A stretch of 64,000 nt of DNA, from the NCBI GenBank assembly GCA_022836615.1, contig MU405211.1, positions 248,001 to 312,000 of the forward strand, given 5' to 3'. A model generated the notes under the pieces. The model was not told the DNA's origin, searched no databases, and saw only the letters and a program-made list of their open reading frames with translations. The stretch comes from Annulohypoxylon bovei var. microspora (lineage: Eukaryota > Ascomycota > Sordariomycetes > Xylariales > Hypoxylaceae). Position 1 is the first letter of the stretch. Each line of letters opens with the position of its first letter. The position numbers and the translations under genes are program-made. Below are positions 1 through 13,668 of this stretch, one piece after another.

Positions 1-1849
1 ATTTTTCGTTCTTGATGGGCCTCACCTAAAGTACTATGAGGCACCCGGTGGCGCACACCTGGGTACTATCAAGCTTCAGAGCGCACAAATTGGGAAACAG
101 TCACAGCAAACTAATGATGGATCACCCTCGGGCGGTCCCAATGGAGACGAGTTGGATAACCAGTACCGCCATGCGTTCTTAGTACTTGAACCAAAAAAGA
201 AGGATTCTAGCAGTCACGTGAAACACGTTCTGTGTGCGGAGAGTGACTTAGAGCGTGATCAATGGGTAGACGCTCTGCTCCGCTGGATCGATTATAAAGA
301 TCCCAAGAATGACGAGGAGGCGCCTTCCTCTATTAGTCATGATCGAAATCACGGTGCGAACAACGCTCAGTCTAATGCAAACTCGAAGAAAAAGGGACAT
401 GGGCATGTGAAGCATCAAGGACAGCAGGGTGGCAGTCAAGATGGATTAATCGGGATGAATTACAAGTCAACTAAGCAAGGCGATATTCCAGAGGGCGCTC
501 CTACCCGACGCAAAACTGGGACACCTGATCTTCAAGACAGGATAAATGCTCCAACTTACACCATCTCAGCACCTAAAGACCCCCAGTTGATTCCCGATTC
601 GGCATCGTGGGGTAATAAGATGAGTCTAGCTCCGCCTGGTCCTACGGTAGAAGAAAAGAAGCAGAGAAAGCGTAGTTTCTTTGGATTTGGCCCGAAAACC
701 CGATCCTCCAGCGATGACCAAGACCCATTATACGGTTCCAATGCTGGCAGTGTCCCTCAGGGTCTAAATGAACCTCGAGGGCCGATTCGACAAGTATTCG
801 GAGCGCCTCTGGCCGAAGCCGTAAGATTCAATGGGCCATTCGATGTTAACGTACCTCTTCCAGCAGTAGTATTTCGCTGCATCCAATATCTCGATGCAAA
901 GAACGCAATTCTAGAGGAAGGCATTTTCCGACTTAGCGGTTCTAACGTGGTGATCAAACAGCTTCGCGAGCGTTTTAATACCGAAGGCGACGTGAATATC
1001 GTCACCGATGATACTTACTACGACATTCACGCTGTTGCTTCCTTACTAAAGCTCTACCTTCGAGAGCTTCCTACCACCATTCTCACCAGGGATCTCCATA
1101 TGAATTTCGTCGCCGCAGCAGAGATGGACAATCAACAGGAGAAGATCGCGTCTATGGCAGAACTCGTTCAGAAACTTCCCTTAGCTAACGAGACGTTGCT
1201 GAAGTATCTGATCGCTTTCCTCATTAAGATCATCAATCATGCGAATATGAACAAGATGACCGTGCGCAATGTCGGCATTGTCTTCTCACCAACGCTAAAC
1301 ATCCCGGCTCCGGTATTCGCGTTATTGTTGCAGAACTATGAGGGCATCTTCGGACTAGATCCCGAGGAGTACGAGCTTCCATCTCCAGACATGGACCCAG
1401 ATTCACGTGCACCACCGGAGGCTCAACCGCGTCGACCGTCTACAGCAACAGATTCACCTCAAAGACGGCTTATAGAACAGCAACGATCGACACCTACGCC
1501 ACCACCTGGCCTCACGGTCGGTCTACGCCCGACTGCAACACCCCCGCCTCGTCAGACTTCATATGAACCGCACTATCTTGCTCAGGCGGGATCACAACCA
1601 TCTCTTCGTCCGTCTTATGAGAGTGGTTTGGTCGCACCATCAAGCTATGAGTCGGGCTCGAGACAGCCCGGTTATGATCGCCCACTTTACGGAAATTCAT
1701 ACGAACAGGATTATAACGAAAATTCCCTATCTGCATATGATCCGTCTTACAACAAGAACAAGAGAAGAGAGAGCTCAATGTTTATGGGAAACGTGATGCT
1801 TAATCAGCAAGGCTCTAAGAGCCGCTTGAGGGAGGAAACTAGAATGTGA
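1..1849 (+). CDS. PH-RhoGAP protein (Bem3-like), 5' partial
   Basis: The reading frame is open from base 2 to the stop at 1847-1849, so the gene enters the window from the left; about 615 residues are visible. The first ~95 residues look like the C-terminal half of a PH domain: they start FFVLDGPHLKYYE and end in the helix ERDQWVDALLRWI. A low-complexity linker follows. A RhoGAP domain spans roughly bases 790-1350 and includes the arginine-finger motif GIFRLSGS (near base 930) and the NVGIVFSPTL motif. The tail is rich in Pro, Ser and Tyr. RhoGAPs stimulate GTP hydrolysis by Rho/Cdc42 GTPases, and PH plus RhoGAP is the layout of fungal Bem3-type proteins acting in cell polarity at the membrane. 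The N-terminal region, which would carry a PX domain in Bem3, is outside the window, so the subfamily is inferred. Confidence 0.88.
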   Translation, partial: FFVLDGPHLKYYEAPGGAHLGTIKLQSAQIGKQSQQTNDGSPSGGPNGDELDNQYRHAFLVLEPKKKDSSSHVKHVLCAESDLERDQWVDALLRWIDYKDPKNDEEAPSSISHDRNHGANNAQSNANSKKKGHGHVKHQGQQGGSQDGLIGMNYKSTKQGDIPEGAPTRRKTGTPDLQDRINAPTYTISAPKDPQLIPDSASWGNKMSLAPPGPTVEEKKQRKRSFFGFGPKTRSSSDDQDPLYGSNAGSVPQGLNEPRGPIRQVFGAPLAEAVRFNGPFDVNVPLPAVVFRCIQYLDAKNAILEEGIFRLSGSNVVIKQLRERFNTEGDVNIVTDDTYYDIHAVASLLKLYLRELPTTILTRDLHMNFVAAAEMDNQQEKIASMAELVQKLPLANETLLKYLIAFLIKIINHANMNKMTVRNVGIVFSPTLNIPAPVFALLLQNYEGIFGLDPEEYELPSPDMDPDSRAPPEAQPRRPSTATDSPQRRLIEQQRSTPTPPPGLTVGLRPTATPPPRQTSYEPHYLAQAGSQPSLRPSYESGLVAPSSYESGSRQPGYDRPLYGNSYEQDYNENSLSAYDPSYNKNKRRESSMFMGNVMLNQQGSKSRLREETRM

Positions 1850-4800
1850 TCACGTCTGACGCTAACGTCATAGTTGAACGCGATCTTAGTCATATGGTCA
1901 CTTTAGATGACTACGTCTTTATTTAAATCATGATGTATTACTGTTTCGGGGCCGGCGCAGATACCACCATTTCGTTGATTTTTTTTCTTTCGATTCCCTC
2001 GTACCCAGCAAGTCGGAAGCGGGACTTGGTAATACCCACTCTACTTCACACCTCATTGACTTAGATCGAGCATCACCATTAATACCGCTGCTACGGACTG
2101 GGGCCTTAGCAAACTTAATAGTCTAATGATAGTTTTTCTAGACGAAGAGTCTGGAACGCGGGTCTACAGCACGGGGACAGATTTGGGAGCGAAAGAAGTC
2201 ATCATCTCGCTACTCCGAACTATGGTGTCGAAAATTCGGCAGAATCGGCGCTACAGTTATGATTACAGGAGGACTTTTGTCGATTTGTACGTACCTATTC
2301 ACCGGGTGGAATTTCTTCAATGACGTGGCGGCAAAATCTTGTGGCGTTGGTGGCTTTGGTATCGGACGATTACCAAGTTTACGTAGCATTTGGCAAATGA
2401 AAATATTTAAAAATCCATGTTCTCTTAGAAGTTCGTTTTGATATCGTGGTGCTATGCTACCCCTGGAATTTCTGCGTATGCCTTGGGCTTGGCAAGCGGC
2501 ATAATAGGTACGTTGTCGCTTATTAGCATCATGAGGCAACCCCCGTCTTAATAATCAACACAACGTCAAGAGAAAATATTTAGCTAATGATATAGCACAT
2601 AATGAGCTACTTAATTGTTCTCGTAAAGCCCTGCCTATGGCATGGATTCCGAGAACTGTTGACGGCGGTCAATGTTGTCGAAGAGATTTCACTCATCGTC
2701 GAGGACCTTATGATCCTAATATAAGTAATAGCTGTCACGTACCCCTTTAGGACCTGATACGGTACCTTTTCATTGACCATGGTGTGGGAAATCTATGATC
2801 AAGGCCCAGTACATGAAAATTACCATTGGTTAATTTGGAACTTCACAAGCCACTTAGATTTGCCCAGCAAAATCCCGTAGACTACGAAGTGCACCAAATT
2901 ACTTGAACACAATAACCAATTCCCGGGGAAAGAGATGCCTAGGTAGATTAAAATTTGTATGCTTCCCCCCATTCGGAGCTAATAACTTCTCGGCCCTTTC
3001 TTCCCAATTCTCTCTCCGAGGATGCCGTTAAGGGGGGCCCCCAATCTTGGCCAATGATGCGAAGTCCCCTCCCACGGCGCTCCAGAGGTGGCTTGAAATC
3101 CAGACACGTCATGGGATATATTTCTGATGCTAGCCACAGCCTGCCTTGCCTTACCTTCATTTTATTGGGTTTCCATGTTGGGGGTGGTACACCTCTTAGT
3201 TCTTAGGTTGAGATTTGCCGGGCTACACCGATGTTTCGTGCCGAGAAGGTTACCTATCCAACTGCTTGCTGTCTCAAACAACATGTGATACTCGGCTTTC
3301 CTATGCAGTTAGTTATGAGAACAACGAGAGAAAACGACAGGTTCCCCCGGCTCAGGATAGCAAACTTTGCTCTCCCGTCACACCCGGACACCCGAGCCCA
3401 CACGTTCTCGACGGAAGCCGGATCAACAGCCGGCTTCTGCTTTCGGAGAGCTGCGTTCGCAGAGACGAGTCTAGACTTGTCGTCCCCCACAGGGATCCTC
3501 TCTCGGGAACGGCTATAGGGGTCACGATATGCCTGTATGGTAAGTAGGGATTAGATTACCAGAAATGCAATGCAATGCAGTAGCCTATGCCAATGCGTAG
3601 TAGTCCCATGAAGATCGGATCCGAAGGCCTGGATTTCTAAACGCCTACGACCGGATGTGGCGCGCCGCTATGCACCTGGGTATCCTTTCCTTTTCAAGGC
3701 AGCCTGCCGTAAAGTGTCACATATATACGGCTTCTTTATGAGCCGATATGTGATATCATTCGGTATTTGAGCATAATGGATGATATTGTTGTGTTGTCCT
3801 AACAGGTATGTAGGTATATGATATATCCTTAAGTAGATAGGTAGGTTACGGAGTAACTTAGCCATACAAAGAACTACGGGATGCTTGTTTCTTGGTTCGA
3901 GTGGAGCAGGCTCCTATCTACCGTCCCGGAGAACCCTGCTAAGAGTTCTAGATCTTGAAGTACGATGACGGCTTAGGTACCTTAGCTGCTTAGCAAGAAT
4001 AAATTGTTGCTAAATTTGTGGTTTCCACGCTAGGAGTAACTGAAAATTGAGCTCAGTTGTATAACAATCTCCGATTTCCAGTTTTAGTACAGAAAATGAA
4101 GATCGAAACCATTATAAAAAGAATACAAAGGATCGAGGGAATGAACCATGCCAGCTATTAACAATTTACAGCCAAGTGCTTACCTAGATTAATCGTTAGA
4201 ACAAAGTGTAATTGGAAACCCCTCCGGAATAAACCGCCGCTAGTGCCCCTATTTCAGGATCCAGGTCTTAACCGGTATTCTCAACTAAGAATCGGGGGAC
4301 ATGGGGTTACCTTGAGAGTTCACTACTATTTACAGCTTCGATCCCCACTCAGGGTCTCAGGTTCTTCTATCTAATAGGACTTGGGAAAACCCCTACCATA
4401 TCATATAAATCTAAAATATCCCACTCCAATTCTAGAGAAATTTCGCACCCCAGACATTGAAGAGTAACTACTAGGAGATGTTCCACGTAGATATATTGTT
4501 AAGCTTTCATCTAATAAATCCCTTATAGTCTATTACGTGCCCATTTGCTTGAACTGCTAGTCAGTCAAAGTTTGACAGCTATTAGTGTGCCCAATATTTC
4601 CACTCACTTAAGGCGTAGTCATTGTGGATCATGCTTGCTAGCCAACTCCAAAGATGCGAGTCATAGAGACCTTAAAGCATGCAGAATCTAGCAGGGGTCA
4701 GGGGGTTGCTTCCCAACTCTAATTCAGCGTTTCTATTCTATTGTATAGTATAGCGAACTACCAATGATGCAAGAGTATTTGTTATAGAACTCATGTCTGA

Positions 4801-6561
4801 ATTCGCTGATGGATACCTAGGTTAGGCTTGTTAGACGAGACTAGATCGAACGAGGTCTTTGTTGGGGTGCGTCTTTTGTCTCGGCATTGGAGCGTAATTG
4901 ATAAAAGGGGTTTTACTCCCACCGACAGGAAGACTTACGATAAAAATTGGCGGGTTGCAGCAACATATCAGTAACCGTTGAAACCTTTCACCGGCTCAAC
5001 AGGTCCGGCGTTATTAGCGTTGAGCCAATTGCTTGGGCTGCAGGTTGTCTACCACCTCGTTCGTCCCAGGAAAATATTTTACTTCGTATATGTATCCAGC
5101 CCTGTAAAACCATACTGCCAGACACTACATGATACATCGGAATTCCACCCGAGCCAATCAATAAGGTGGAACACATCTTGAATTATTTGGCGCAGACAGT
5201 AGACGTATACTTATCTCAGAAAAGTTCGAGGTTTGGGGAAAATTAAGACACATTGTGGAGGAATATATTGGCATTTATGCGGTCGAGTCGGGGCAGAAAT
5301 GTGGAACACCGGTAAGTTTATAGTCGGCCTAGAAATGTCAAGTGGTATCTAACGTTACTTAACGTAGCGTATACTCTACTAGGTAACTAGTCAAAAGGCT
5401 ACCTAGACTGCACAGCCCGTCTGCGGGGAATCCTAACATATCAAAAGTATGTTGTGGCGACTTTGCTATATGATTGGAGATATTGGCTGTCCAGCTAGCC
5501 CAGTCGGACACTAAAATCAGAAAATCAGAAAATAGAAAATCAGAAAAAGTTGGCATACCACATGGACCAGACGGTAAGACTCGAGTAGGCCGGAAAAGCA
5601 TCGAAGGCTTAGAACAACGAATGTGGGGTGACTAGGTACCGACAAAGAGCAACATTTTCTATTTCCTAACTCGGTTTATCATGTAGTATTAAAGTATAAG
5701 GCTCTTTCACCGTGGAGAAATTAATAACGGTTTTAATGTGTTTCCCAAAAGGCAAATACAACTGAAAGGATTCCCCCCCCAATCTCTCCAGTTTCCCCCT
5801 TTCTGCCCCTGTAAGCTTCTTCGCCACATTACAGCTAGTTAACATGTATTGTACAATACCTATCCAAATCGTAGCTGCGTAGATATATTCCACACTGCAA
5901 GCCTCTGGCGCAAGCCACCATCCCACGCCAACTAGGGATGAATAAATTTATCCACTTATATTTCAGTCGGAGTCGGCTCCGGAACGGCTCCATGTCCCGT
6001 GCGGTATGTACATGCATATAGCCATGGGCAATTTAGTAGTGGTCTGTGGTCAGTGGTCAGTGATAGCACAGGTACACGCTGACCCCCCCCGGCTCAGTGA
6101 TGATGGCCTGTGATAGAGCAGACTTTTTAAAAGGTTGGAATGGATGTATTTTCTATAAAAATTTAGCAGACCATTTAAAAATTGTTATCATGGAACCCCC
6201 AAAGCAACGACAACATCTGATGCCGAGAAACAGACATGGAATTACTGTCTCCTCCCCTAGACACATCTAGTATCCTGTTAGTATTATGTGCCTACTTAAT
6301 TCCGAGATCGAAGGACTAGGCCCAGTGTAATAAAGTTTTTTTGGAGGACTTAAAGACGCGATTCATCGATAATCGCTTTGCTGGAACAGTACCATCCAAG
6401 ACACTTCCAGCTCGACTACGCAACCCAGCGCACTAAATTCATCTCAATTTTCTCCCATCGATCTTCGCAGACTCGGAACAACTTCCTAATAACCTGGAAG
6501 AAAATATATTAGCTTAGGATTCATCAACCTCGGATTCGACACGCTGGTTTCAAACGGGCGC
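1850..6561. other. intergenic, no gene recognised
   Basis: This 4.7-kb stretch has only short overlapping frames in all directions, none with a recognisable domain, good start context or plausible splicing. It is moderately AT-rich with scattered TAGGTAGG-type motifs (for example around 3805-3845). The small frames around 2950-3550 have no family resemblance that I can see. The last ~150 bases probably hold the promoter and 5' UTR of the bZIP gene. Confidence 0.5.
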
Positions 6562-7653
6562 ATGTTCCATAACATCGTAAGCATGAATACAACCGTCGGT
6601 ATCGCACATAAACAACTCGATGGCTGGCAGGATGATGTATCTCCGTGGGCGCCAACGATGTTCACCTCACCCTTCGGAGAAAATGTGCCACCAATTCCTG
6701 ACTCACAATTCTGGGGAAGTCCTGGAAATAGTTCCGAGGAATACTGCAGAACTGGCTCGCACTCCACCCGGGACGAATACAGGCATAGCTTCGACACTTC
6801 CGACAATGTAAGCCGCCTACCCCCTTCATAGCCCGGATCCCCCAATATCCCCTTTCTTGACACCCCCATTTCCCGGAGGTAGACACCCGATCGTAAATCA
6901 TCTCGCCCATCACGCTTCTCCACATGCTGACAACCTCGCCAGTTCGAATCTGGTTACACAATCAACGCCGCTTCAGGGGCAAGGCCACCAGGATTCGACC
7001 AAGATGCGCTCAGCTACAACTACAACCACCACTCGGCCCTGCAGATGACCGGGCTATCGGACCCTCGACAGCACATCGACCCTTTTGTACCTCGAGAGAT
7101 AGGGAGACACTATAGCGAAGAAGACGACGACGATGACGACGCGGCGGCACAAAACTTCCAAGCGGCAGACGACGAGGGGCTCTTCGACGGTAGCCTGGCA
7201 TCGTCGACGCCCACGGTAACCAGCAAACGGCACTCGGCAAGCTCCTCTGCTATGCGAACGCCCGGATCGGTGACCTCGCCCTGGGAGTGGGGCGGAGACC
7301 AGCAGTCTCCGCTGACCACTACCGGCGGTCGCAACACTACCAGAACCCACTCTCACTCCACCGCCGACACGCCAACCGACGTAAGAGCGGGAGGGAAGCC
7401 GAACAAGAGCCGGCGCAACCGGGAGCGGAACCGGGTGGCGGCGCACAAGTGCCGGCAGAAGGCCAAGCAGAGCATGACGGACCTGCAGGCGCGGGAGCGG
7501 GAGCTGAGCCAGCAGAACCGGCTGCTGCAGGAGCACGCCGGCAGCCTGCGCGACGAGATCCTGGACCTGAAGAACGAGATCCTGCGCCACAGCGACTGCA
7601 ACAGCGACATCATCCAGAATTACATCGTGCGCGCCGCCAGGGACGTAAACTGA
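6562..7653 (+). CDS. bZIP transcription factor (ATF/CREB-like)
   Basis: Two exons are inferred, 6562-6807 and 6943-7653. The 135-bp phase-0 intron has donor GTAAGC, branch GCTGAC and acceptor CCAG, and the product is 318 aa. Both exons stay in one frame when joined. The C-terminal third holds a basic region (NRERNRVAAHKCRQKAKQ, about residues 241-258) followed by a leucine-zipper-like heptad helix. The NRxxAxxCRxK signature is that of ATF/CREB-type bZIP proteins, which bind CRE-like DNA as dimers in the nucleus. Upstream lie an acidic run of Asp (about residues 143-148) and Ser/Thr-rich linkers. The frame is open upstream of 6562 but contains no ATG before a stop, so 6562 is the first usable start; 6583 is a second candidate. 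Target genes cannot be told from the sequence. Confidence 0.85.
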
Positions 7654-9705
7654 AAGGTCCAAGAGGGAGAAAATGGGAAAAAAAGAGGAGTAAGGATGCT
7701 TTTACGGTGAAAACGGAAAAGGATGGGGGGTAACAAGACGAGGAGGGAGGGCGATACGAGAAAACAAGGTATCAGGGAACAGGGGGTAGGGGGCAGTCTC
7801 AACGAACTTAATGAATAGTAATGCTTGCATGATGATGTTAACGAATGGGTAGGTAAGTAGGCAGGGTCAACGGGGCTAACAAGCAAACAATGGAAATAGT
7901 ATAATAGGCGATAGTTACCGCCGTGCGTTAAATTCCGATTTTCTTCTGGTTTTCCTTCCCACTTCGGAGAGACATACCTGCCATCCTCGCTCTTCTGATA
8001 CTTCGAAGGGAACCTTTTGCAATCAGATTTGATATTTTTGCCTGCCCGTTTTCTTCAGGCGCACGGAGGGGTGAAGAGGTAAAATAAAATCATTTTGAAG
8101 TTACTTGTGTGGCCTTCGGACCCCCGTAAAGCGAGCTCCTTTCTCTTTGACCCTCCGCTTATCCTTGACACCGAATCCAGAAACTCGTGCTGTTTTTTTT
8201 CCTTTTTAGGATGTGACACATCAACTTAGGAACAAACGCTCCTGGATTAATAAACAGCCTGGTTCCAAGCATATATAGTATCAAGGATTCAAGGTGGTCT
8301 CGTGAGCACCATGCTTGGTAAAACGTAATGTCAGTCTCATCACTTTGTGGTGACTGGAATCGTCATAATCTTCTAGTGATGATAACGTCCAGGTAGGCGG
8401 GAAAGCCAGTTTTTAAAAGTGGTAAGTGATCTAGACATTGACGAACTTTGCCGTCAGATATTTTTCATGGGGTTATTTACCTATCTATCTGATATATACC
8501 TAAGACAAGGGGCGAATGGGAATATGTGGTCAGACGCGACTATACGTGATAGGATATCGACGTACATGCTGTACGCGACCTTGTCAGCTCATCGTCAGAG
8601 TATATCCACCCACCACGTGCGGTTGCAGTCACCAGACCCATGGGAACCTGTACAGATGCGTCCGCACCCGTAGAAGTGGGTTCCATAGCAACACAATTAA
8701 TGGGTTCGGAGATGCGGCTAGGAGTTCGCATACCATAGTGGCGGTTCCTCACTCACCCTCCTGTTAATTCACCCACAATTCTCGCAAATCCTTCTTTTCT
8801 ATGATTTCAGGCAAGACGAATAACGGCGATGCGCACATGAATGAGGCGTATGATGGAAAGGGGCGGAACCGTTTGAGCAACCTTACAATTCTCCCCTCCC
8901 TACCACCTTGAAAACAACCACTTACCAATTCCTAGATAGAGGATTACAGCGCATACCTCTAGACCATTCACAACTTATTTATAACATACGATATTCACAC
9001 ACTTCCAGTATGTGGTGACGTCACGATTACTTCGTCTGAGGCCCTTTAGATAGTCGCTTACTTGGTTCGCATGGGATATTGACATGGGTATACTATTGCG
9101 AAAGCTGTAGGTCTCCTTTTTACACTTAAATAGATCTCAATGACGACAAGCGGTCCTAATTAGCTACATTCCGGAGGAAAAGATACGTAGGTCGTAGGTC
9201 ACATATTCGCGTTAACCGGCAGGGTGTCGCGATGCCCTCTCCCCCTTAACGAATCTAGACCCGCAGACCCGTAAATCCGCAGGCGTCTGCACCGGCGATC
9301 TCGTCTATGCGCAACGATCATTTACTTCCTACGGAAAATATGGATACCCAGATCTCGATCGTCCAATGTTATAAATATCGAGCCGAGTGAATGCATCCTC
9401 GAAACCGGAATCCATCCCCGAATCCCAACATCGGGAGCCCGCCAATCGCTTCCGGCATGCTGCTCCGAGTCCCCAGGCGGGAATGCGGAGATGGTTCGCA
9501 GTGCTGATCTCATATTGGTCAAGAATCAATACGTGCCATCGCACCGCAGATGTACGTCGATCTATGACATATAACGAGTAGATCGCATAGCATCTGGTCA
9601 GATTTACGGGGTTAGGTACCTCATACTCGTATGATTGATGTGTTAAAGCTAACATGCATCGTGATAGAAGTAACAACCACCCATACACCACCACTTACAA
9701 TTCTA
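7654..9705. other. intergenic, no gene recognised
   Basis: About 2 kb separate the bZIP stop from the end of the MFS gene. The first few hundred bases are probably 3' UTR. The remaining short frames (for example near 8420-8770 and 9320-9690) show no domain or codon pattern suggesting real genes. Confidence 0.5.
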
Positions 9706-11327
9706 TTAATTTTCGTCCTGTTGTTTCTTCCCCAAGCCCCTTAATCTCTCCCCCCAGAACCACAGATAGATCGGTACGGGCAGGCCAAGTGCCACGAAGA
9801 TAAACGCCAGGACGCTATTTCCCCAGCCATACCCTAAGCGGTCGTACAGCTGAGGGGCGAAGATCGGAAAGACGAACCCCATCACGTTGGACAGGAGTCG
9901 TGTCGCGGCATTGGCCGAAGCACCAAGATCGCCAAATAAGTCCAGCGTGTAAGCCAGCATGGCCTGCGCTAGTATAGAGCTCCCGCAAGTGAAGATTACG
10001 GCGCCAATGTCAACCATGATCCAAGTGATGCGATACTCCGCAGACCACCCATACCAGAAGAGGCCTATGGGGATGAAGAGTACGCCGGGAATCATGTACG
10101 GCGCGCGGAATTCGGGTCGACCTTCGCCTTTGTTCTTCGGTCGGTCCCGTAGGCGTCTGTAGATGACATCCATTATCCGCCCCCCGACTTGCGTTGTGAG
10201 GCAGAAACCGATGGACAATGATATATAATGCAAGCTACTTATAAGAGCTGATTGATTATACTGATCCATCCACAGCGTCGCGAAGGTCGAGATCATCAGA
10301 GTGTAAATGCCGAAATTCAACCCGAGAATGAGGGATATGATCTGAATGATCGGTCGCCGGACGAGCAGCCGAATGGGTCGCCGAAGATAGATCATCAGTC
10401 GGGAAAAGAAATCTTGCCAGAATGCCCACTTCGCCGGCGATAGAGTTGGATTCTCAGATTGATCGGAAAGCGCGGCCGCCTTACGGCGTAGCAGGACCGG
10501 AGTGTACGACTCTTTTATAACGATAGCGCCCAGTACGGTTATGAACGCGTCGAAGATGCTTATGATCCAGAAAAGCCATGGCCAGGAGACGAGTTGTACA
10601 ACGACCCCACCAACGATAGGCCCTAGCGCAGGGCCAAGATATGGGAGAAAGGAGGCGATGGCAAGGGACTTGCCTCGGTCTTTTGCGTGATACATATCCG
10701 CCATAACCGGGCCCGTAAGCTAGAATAGGGATTAAAACTTCAACACGCCTTTAATCTACGCTGGGAATGTCAGACACATACTGTAATGCCAGCACCAGCG
10801 CCCGCCGCCGCCAGAAATCTGCCAATAATCACCAGGGCTTTCGATTTGCCGATCGGAGAGAGCGAATTCCACAGAATAAACCACAGATTACTGACGAGCC
10901 AGACATTCTTCCGGCCGTTCATCTCGCAGAGCGCGGCGATGAAGAACGGGCCGATCCCCAAGCCGAGAAAGTAGACGGAGAGCGTGATCTGCGTCGTGGA
11001 CGCTCCGATGCCCAGGTCGTGCGATATGCTTCCGAGGGCGGCGGCCAAGATGCTGGCGGACATCAGGGTCACCAGCTGGCCCACGGAGAAGATGATCCCG
11101 ATGGAGACCTTCCGCCACTCGGCCCAGTTGTACGGATCGGTAGGGTCGTCGGGACCGTCCCACGTCGCTCCGTACAGCTCGTGGAGACGAGCGAGGCGCT
11201 TTTCGGCTTCGGCATATTGGGTTTCGGTCTGCCCTAGATTCTCTGCCGACTGCTGCGGGTTCGTTTCTATCACCGGCTCCGCCATCACGCCGCCGCCGTC
11301 ATTTTGCTTCTTTTCGTCGAGATTCAT
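9706..11327 (-). CDS. MFS transporter, DHA1 drug:H+ antiporter type
   Basis: Two exons are inferred on the minus strand, 11327-10782 and 10719-9706, with a 62-bp phase-0 intron (donor GTATGT, acceptor TTCTAG). The product is about 519 aa. The hydrophilic N-terminus ends in WDGPDDPTDPYNW, a motif typical just before the first membrane segment of fungal DHA1 pumps. Multiple hydrophobic helices follow. The join restores GAGAGITLTGPVMADMY, and downstream the antiporter motif C-like GPALGPIVGG is present. Family members export small toxic compounds by proton antiport at the plasma membrane. No biosynthetic cluster surrounds it, so the substrate is unknown. Confidence 0.88.
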
Positions 11328-12363
11328 ATCGCCAATGGATATCTTGGACTGATTTAAAACTGATAGGCCACCGGGTAGTTGCTTAAACGTAGGAAGTTGC
11401 GACGGGTATGCCCACGATATACCTACCTACCCATAGGTTCATCCAGCTGGGGAGCTTGCCTCATTTTGTAGAAAATGATGTGCCTGCTCCATATTACCCG
11501 ACTCATCTACCTGTCTACCGATAACTCTGGCGGTGCGGCTGCCTAATTGACCCGGCAAATTTTATCCCAGGAGTTAGAACTCCAGACACCTGGTCTCCGC
11601 AAACGGGGGCCAGCCATAGAGGGAAAAAAAATAAGTCGGCGTACGATTGCATGGCCCACCTCAAAGTAACGCCAAAAGGCTTATTTCCACACGAACACGA
11701 TCTTGCCATGCTTTAGAGTGAGTGCGCAGGCTTAAATCCGGCGCTGTTCTGTCTTGGGAAATAAGAAGGAAGGGATAAAAACATAGGTACGGAAACTATT
11801 TGCGACCGCAAGCCGCGATCTTCTAGACGGATCTTGCATTGGACCAATAGAACCTCGTGAAAGAATCTGATAAAACCTCTTGGCATCAGACGTGCAGTAG
11901 CGGTCTACTAGCGCCATCTGATAAGCTCCATCGTGCTAGGATTCCCTTCGCCTTACTAGCTGCGTAGCTCGTGTAAATAAGGCACGAAGGCAATGGCTAG
12001 GTCGTTCGGGAGCTCTTGCGGCTGCAAGCGTTCCGAGAGCGCAAAAGTCGTATCATACTCATGTGGGTTGGTAGATTACATACCTATGCTCTACGAATAA
12101 CTGATCTCGGCAATCATTGAGGGTTATGTGACTTATTCAGGCTTAGTCATGTAAACTTCACGAACCCCAGGCCCCATTTCAATATCCAGAGAAGGTCCAT
12201 GAGATGAAGCAACGAAATAGTTGTAGGGATGTTCCGATCGGATTATTCTCCAATATGATATAGTTGGGCCAATTTTCCGTGAAATGATATATGCAAATGA
12301 CTATTTGTCCATCAAGAAATATTGCAATGATGCATTAGGTAATGAATATAAAAATATCGCGAT

Positions 12364-12381
12364 AACCCTAACCCTAACCCC
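12364..12381 (-). repeat. interstitial telomere-like repeat (TTAGGG)~3
   Basis: The plus strand reads AACCCTAACCCTAACCCC, almost three copies of the common fungal telomere unit read on the minus strand. It sits in gene-free AT-rich DNA. A run this short may be chance, a healed-break scar, or a fragment of old subtelomeric DNA. Confidence 0.6.
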
Positions 12382-13668
12382 AACTCCGAATGGCAGTACC
12401 TCCTTAACATCAAATACGAACCAAGTCTTACAAACCGACTAAGCTTAAGGGCTTTTAATTAAACGGCATTTTTAACTAACATCAACCATATTCCCGTTTC
12501 CCCCTGAATTGTTGAGCCTTTGGAAATCATTGAAATGTCTAGCATGGCTTCTTGCTCCCTTATTGCCGTAGTTAGGGGTGGTCGCTGTGACTTACCTACT
12601 TATTCCTCTTAGCTCTTGTCCGCCTCAATCCGAATACGGAGGAGCCGCCGTCAATAGGTGACCCCATTCCCTTTATCACGCCTCTATTGAATATGACGTC
12701 TAAAGGGTTAAATCATTACAGTTTGATGAAGTGAGTTTTCCTCGATTTTCTGCTCCTTTTTTCGCCTCCGCTTCTAACGCCTTTCAAAGCCAGTTTCGAA
12801 CGCTCCCTGTCACCGCCATAGAGGTAATCATAGCCATTAACGTGATTAAAGCTAGGGTCACGTTAGGGTTAAAGTAGGTATATATTCTTAGATTAAAGCC
12901 CTTTGCATCAGTGCTTACATGGCAACATTTTCAAAATGATAGAGTTTTTAAAGACATGTTTATTATAGGCAGGACTATTTAAGGAGGAAAAAAGAGGCTT
13001 TCATAGGTACCTAACACTCACGCAGATTGGCGTCAAACTAAATGGGCCGTGTGCAAAGTACCTAAGTAACCTAAGTACTTAGTGTTAATATTACTATCAA
13101 GCACTATATATTAAACCACATGGCGCATTTAATCTGACGCTATTCTCGTAATTCCACACCGAACCCGAGGCGGCTGAGAAGTATTGTACAAGGTTCCACC
13201 GCATGACGAAGAGCGAATGATCTGCTTGCCAACCAATCTAAAACTAGATTACGAAAGAGGACTTGAAGATCTTGACGTCAACTCTAGAATTTGCCGATGC
13301 TGAATTTCCGCGGGGATGCTATAAAACAGACGTGCTTACAAACAGAACCGAGAAACGAGGCAATTGATTAGGTACGTAATACAAGAAGAAATCGAGCGGG
13401 ATTTTTGTCTTGGTTTTATTGATTACAGAATCATATCATGCTGGATATCGTCACCAAGGGGCTGTAGCACAAAAATTAATAAAACTCCTCGCGCAGAAGA
13501 CAGGATTGATAGTTAGGACTAGCACCAGTCTTCTAAGTTCTTATGTCTTAACTGTGATACAAAATTTAATACTCATCCTACTTATACATTAATAATCAAT
13601 AATAATATGATTTAAAATATTAGATTATATACGCGACTTATCATGGTCAGAATGGATTCAGATTATGG

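Noticed and set aside
7054..7662. Minus-strand frame opposite the bZIP gene
   Set aside because: Val/Leu/Arg-rich shadow with no domain; the plus strand has an intact bZIP.
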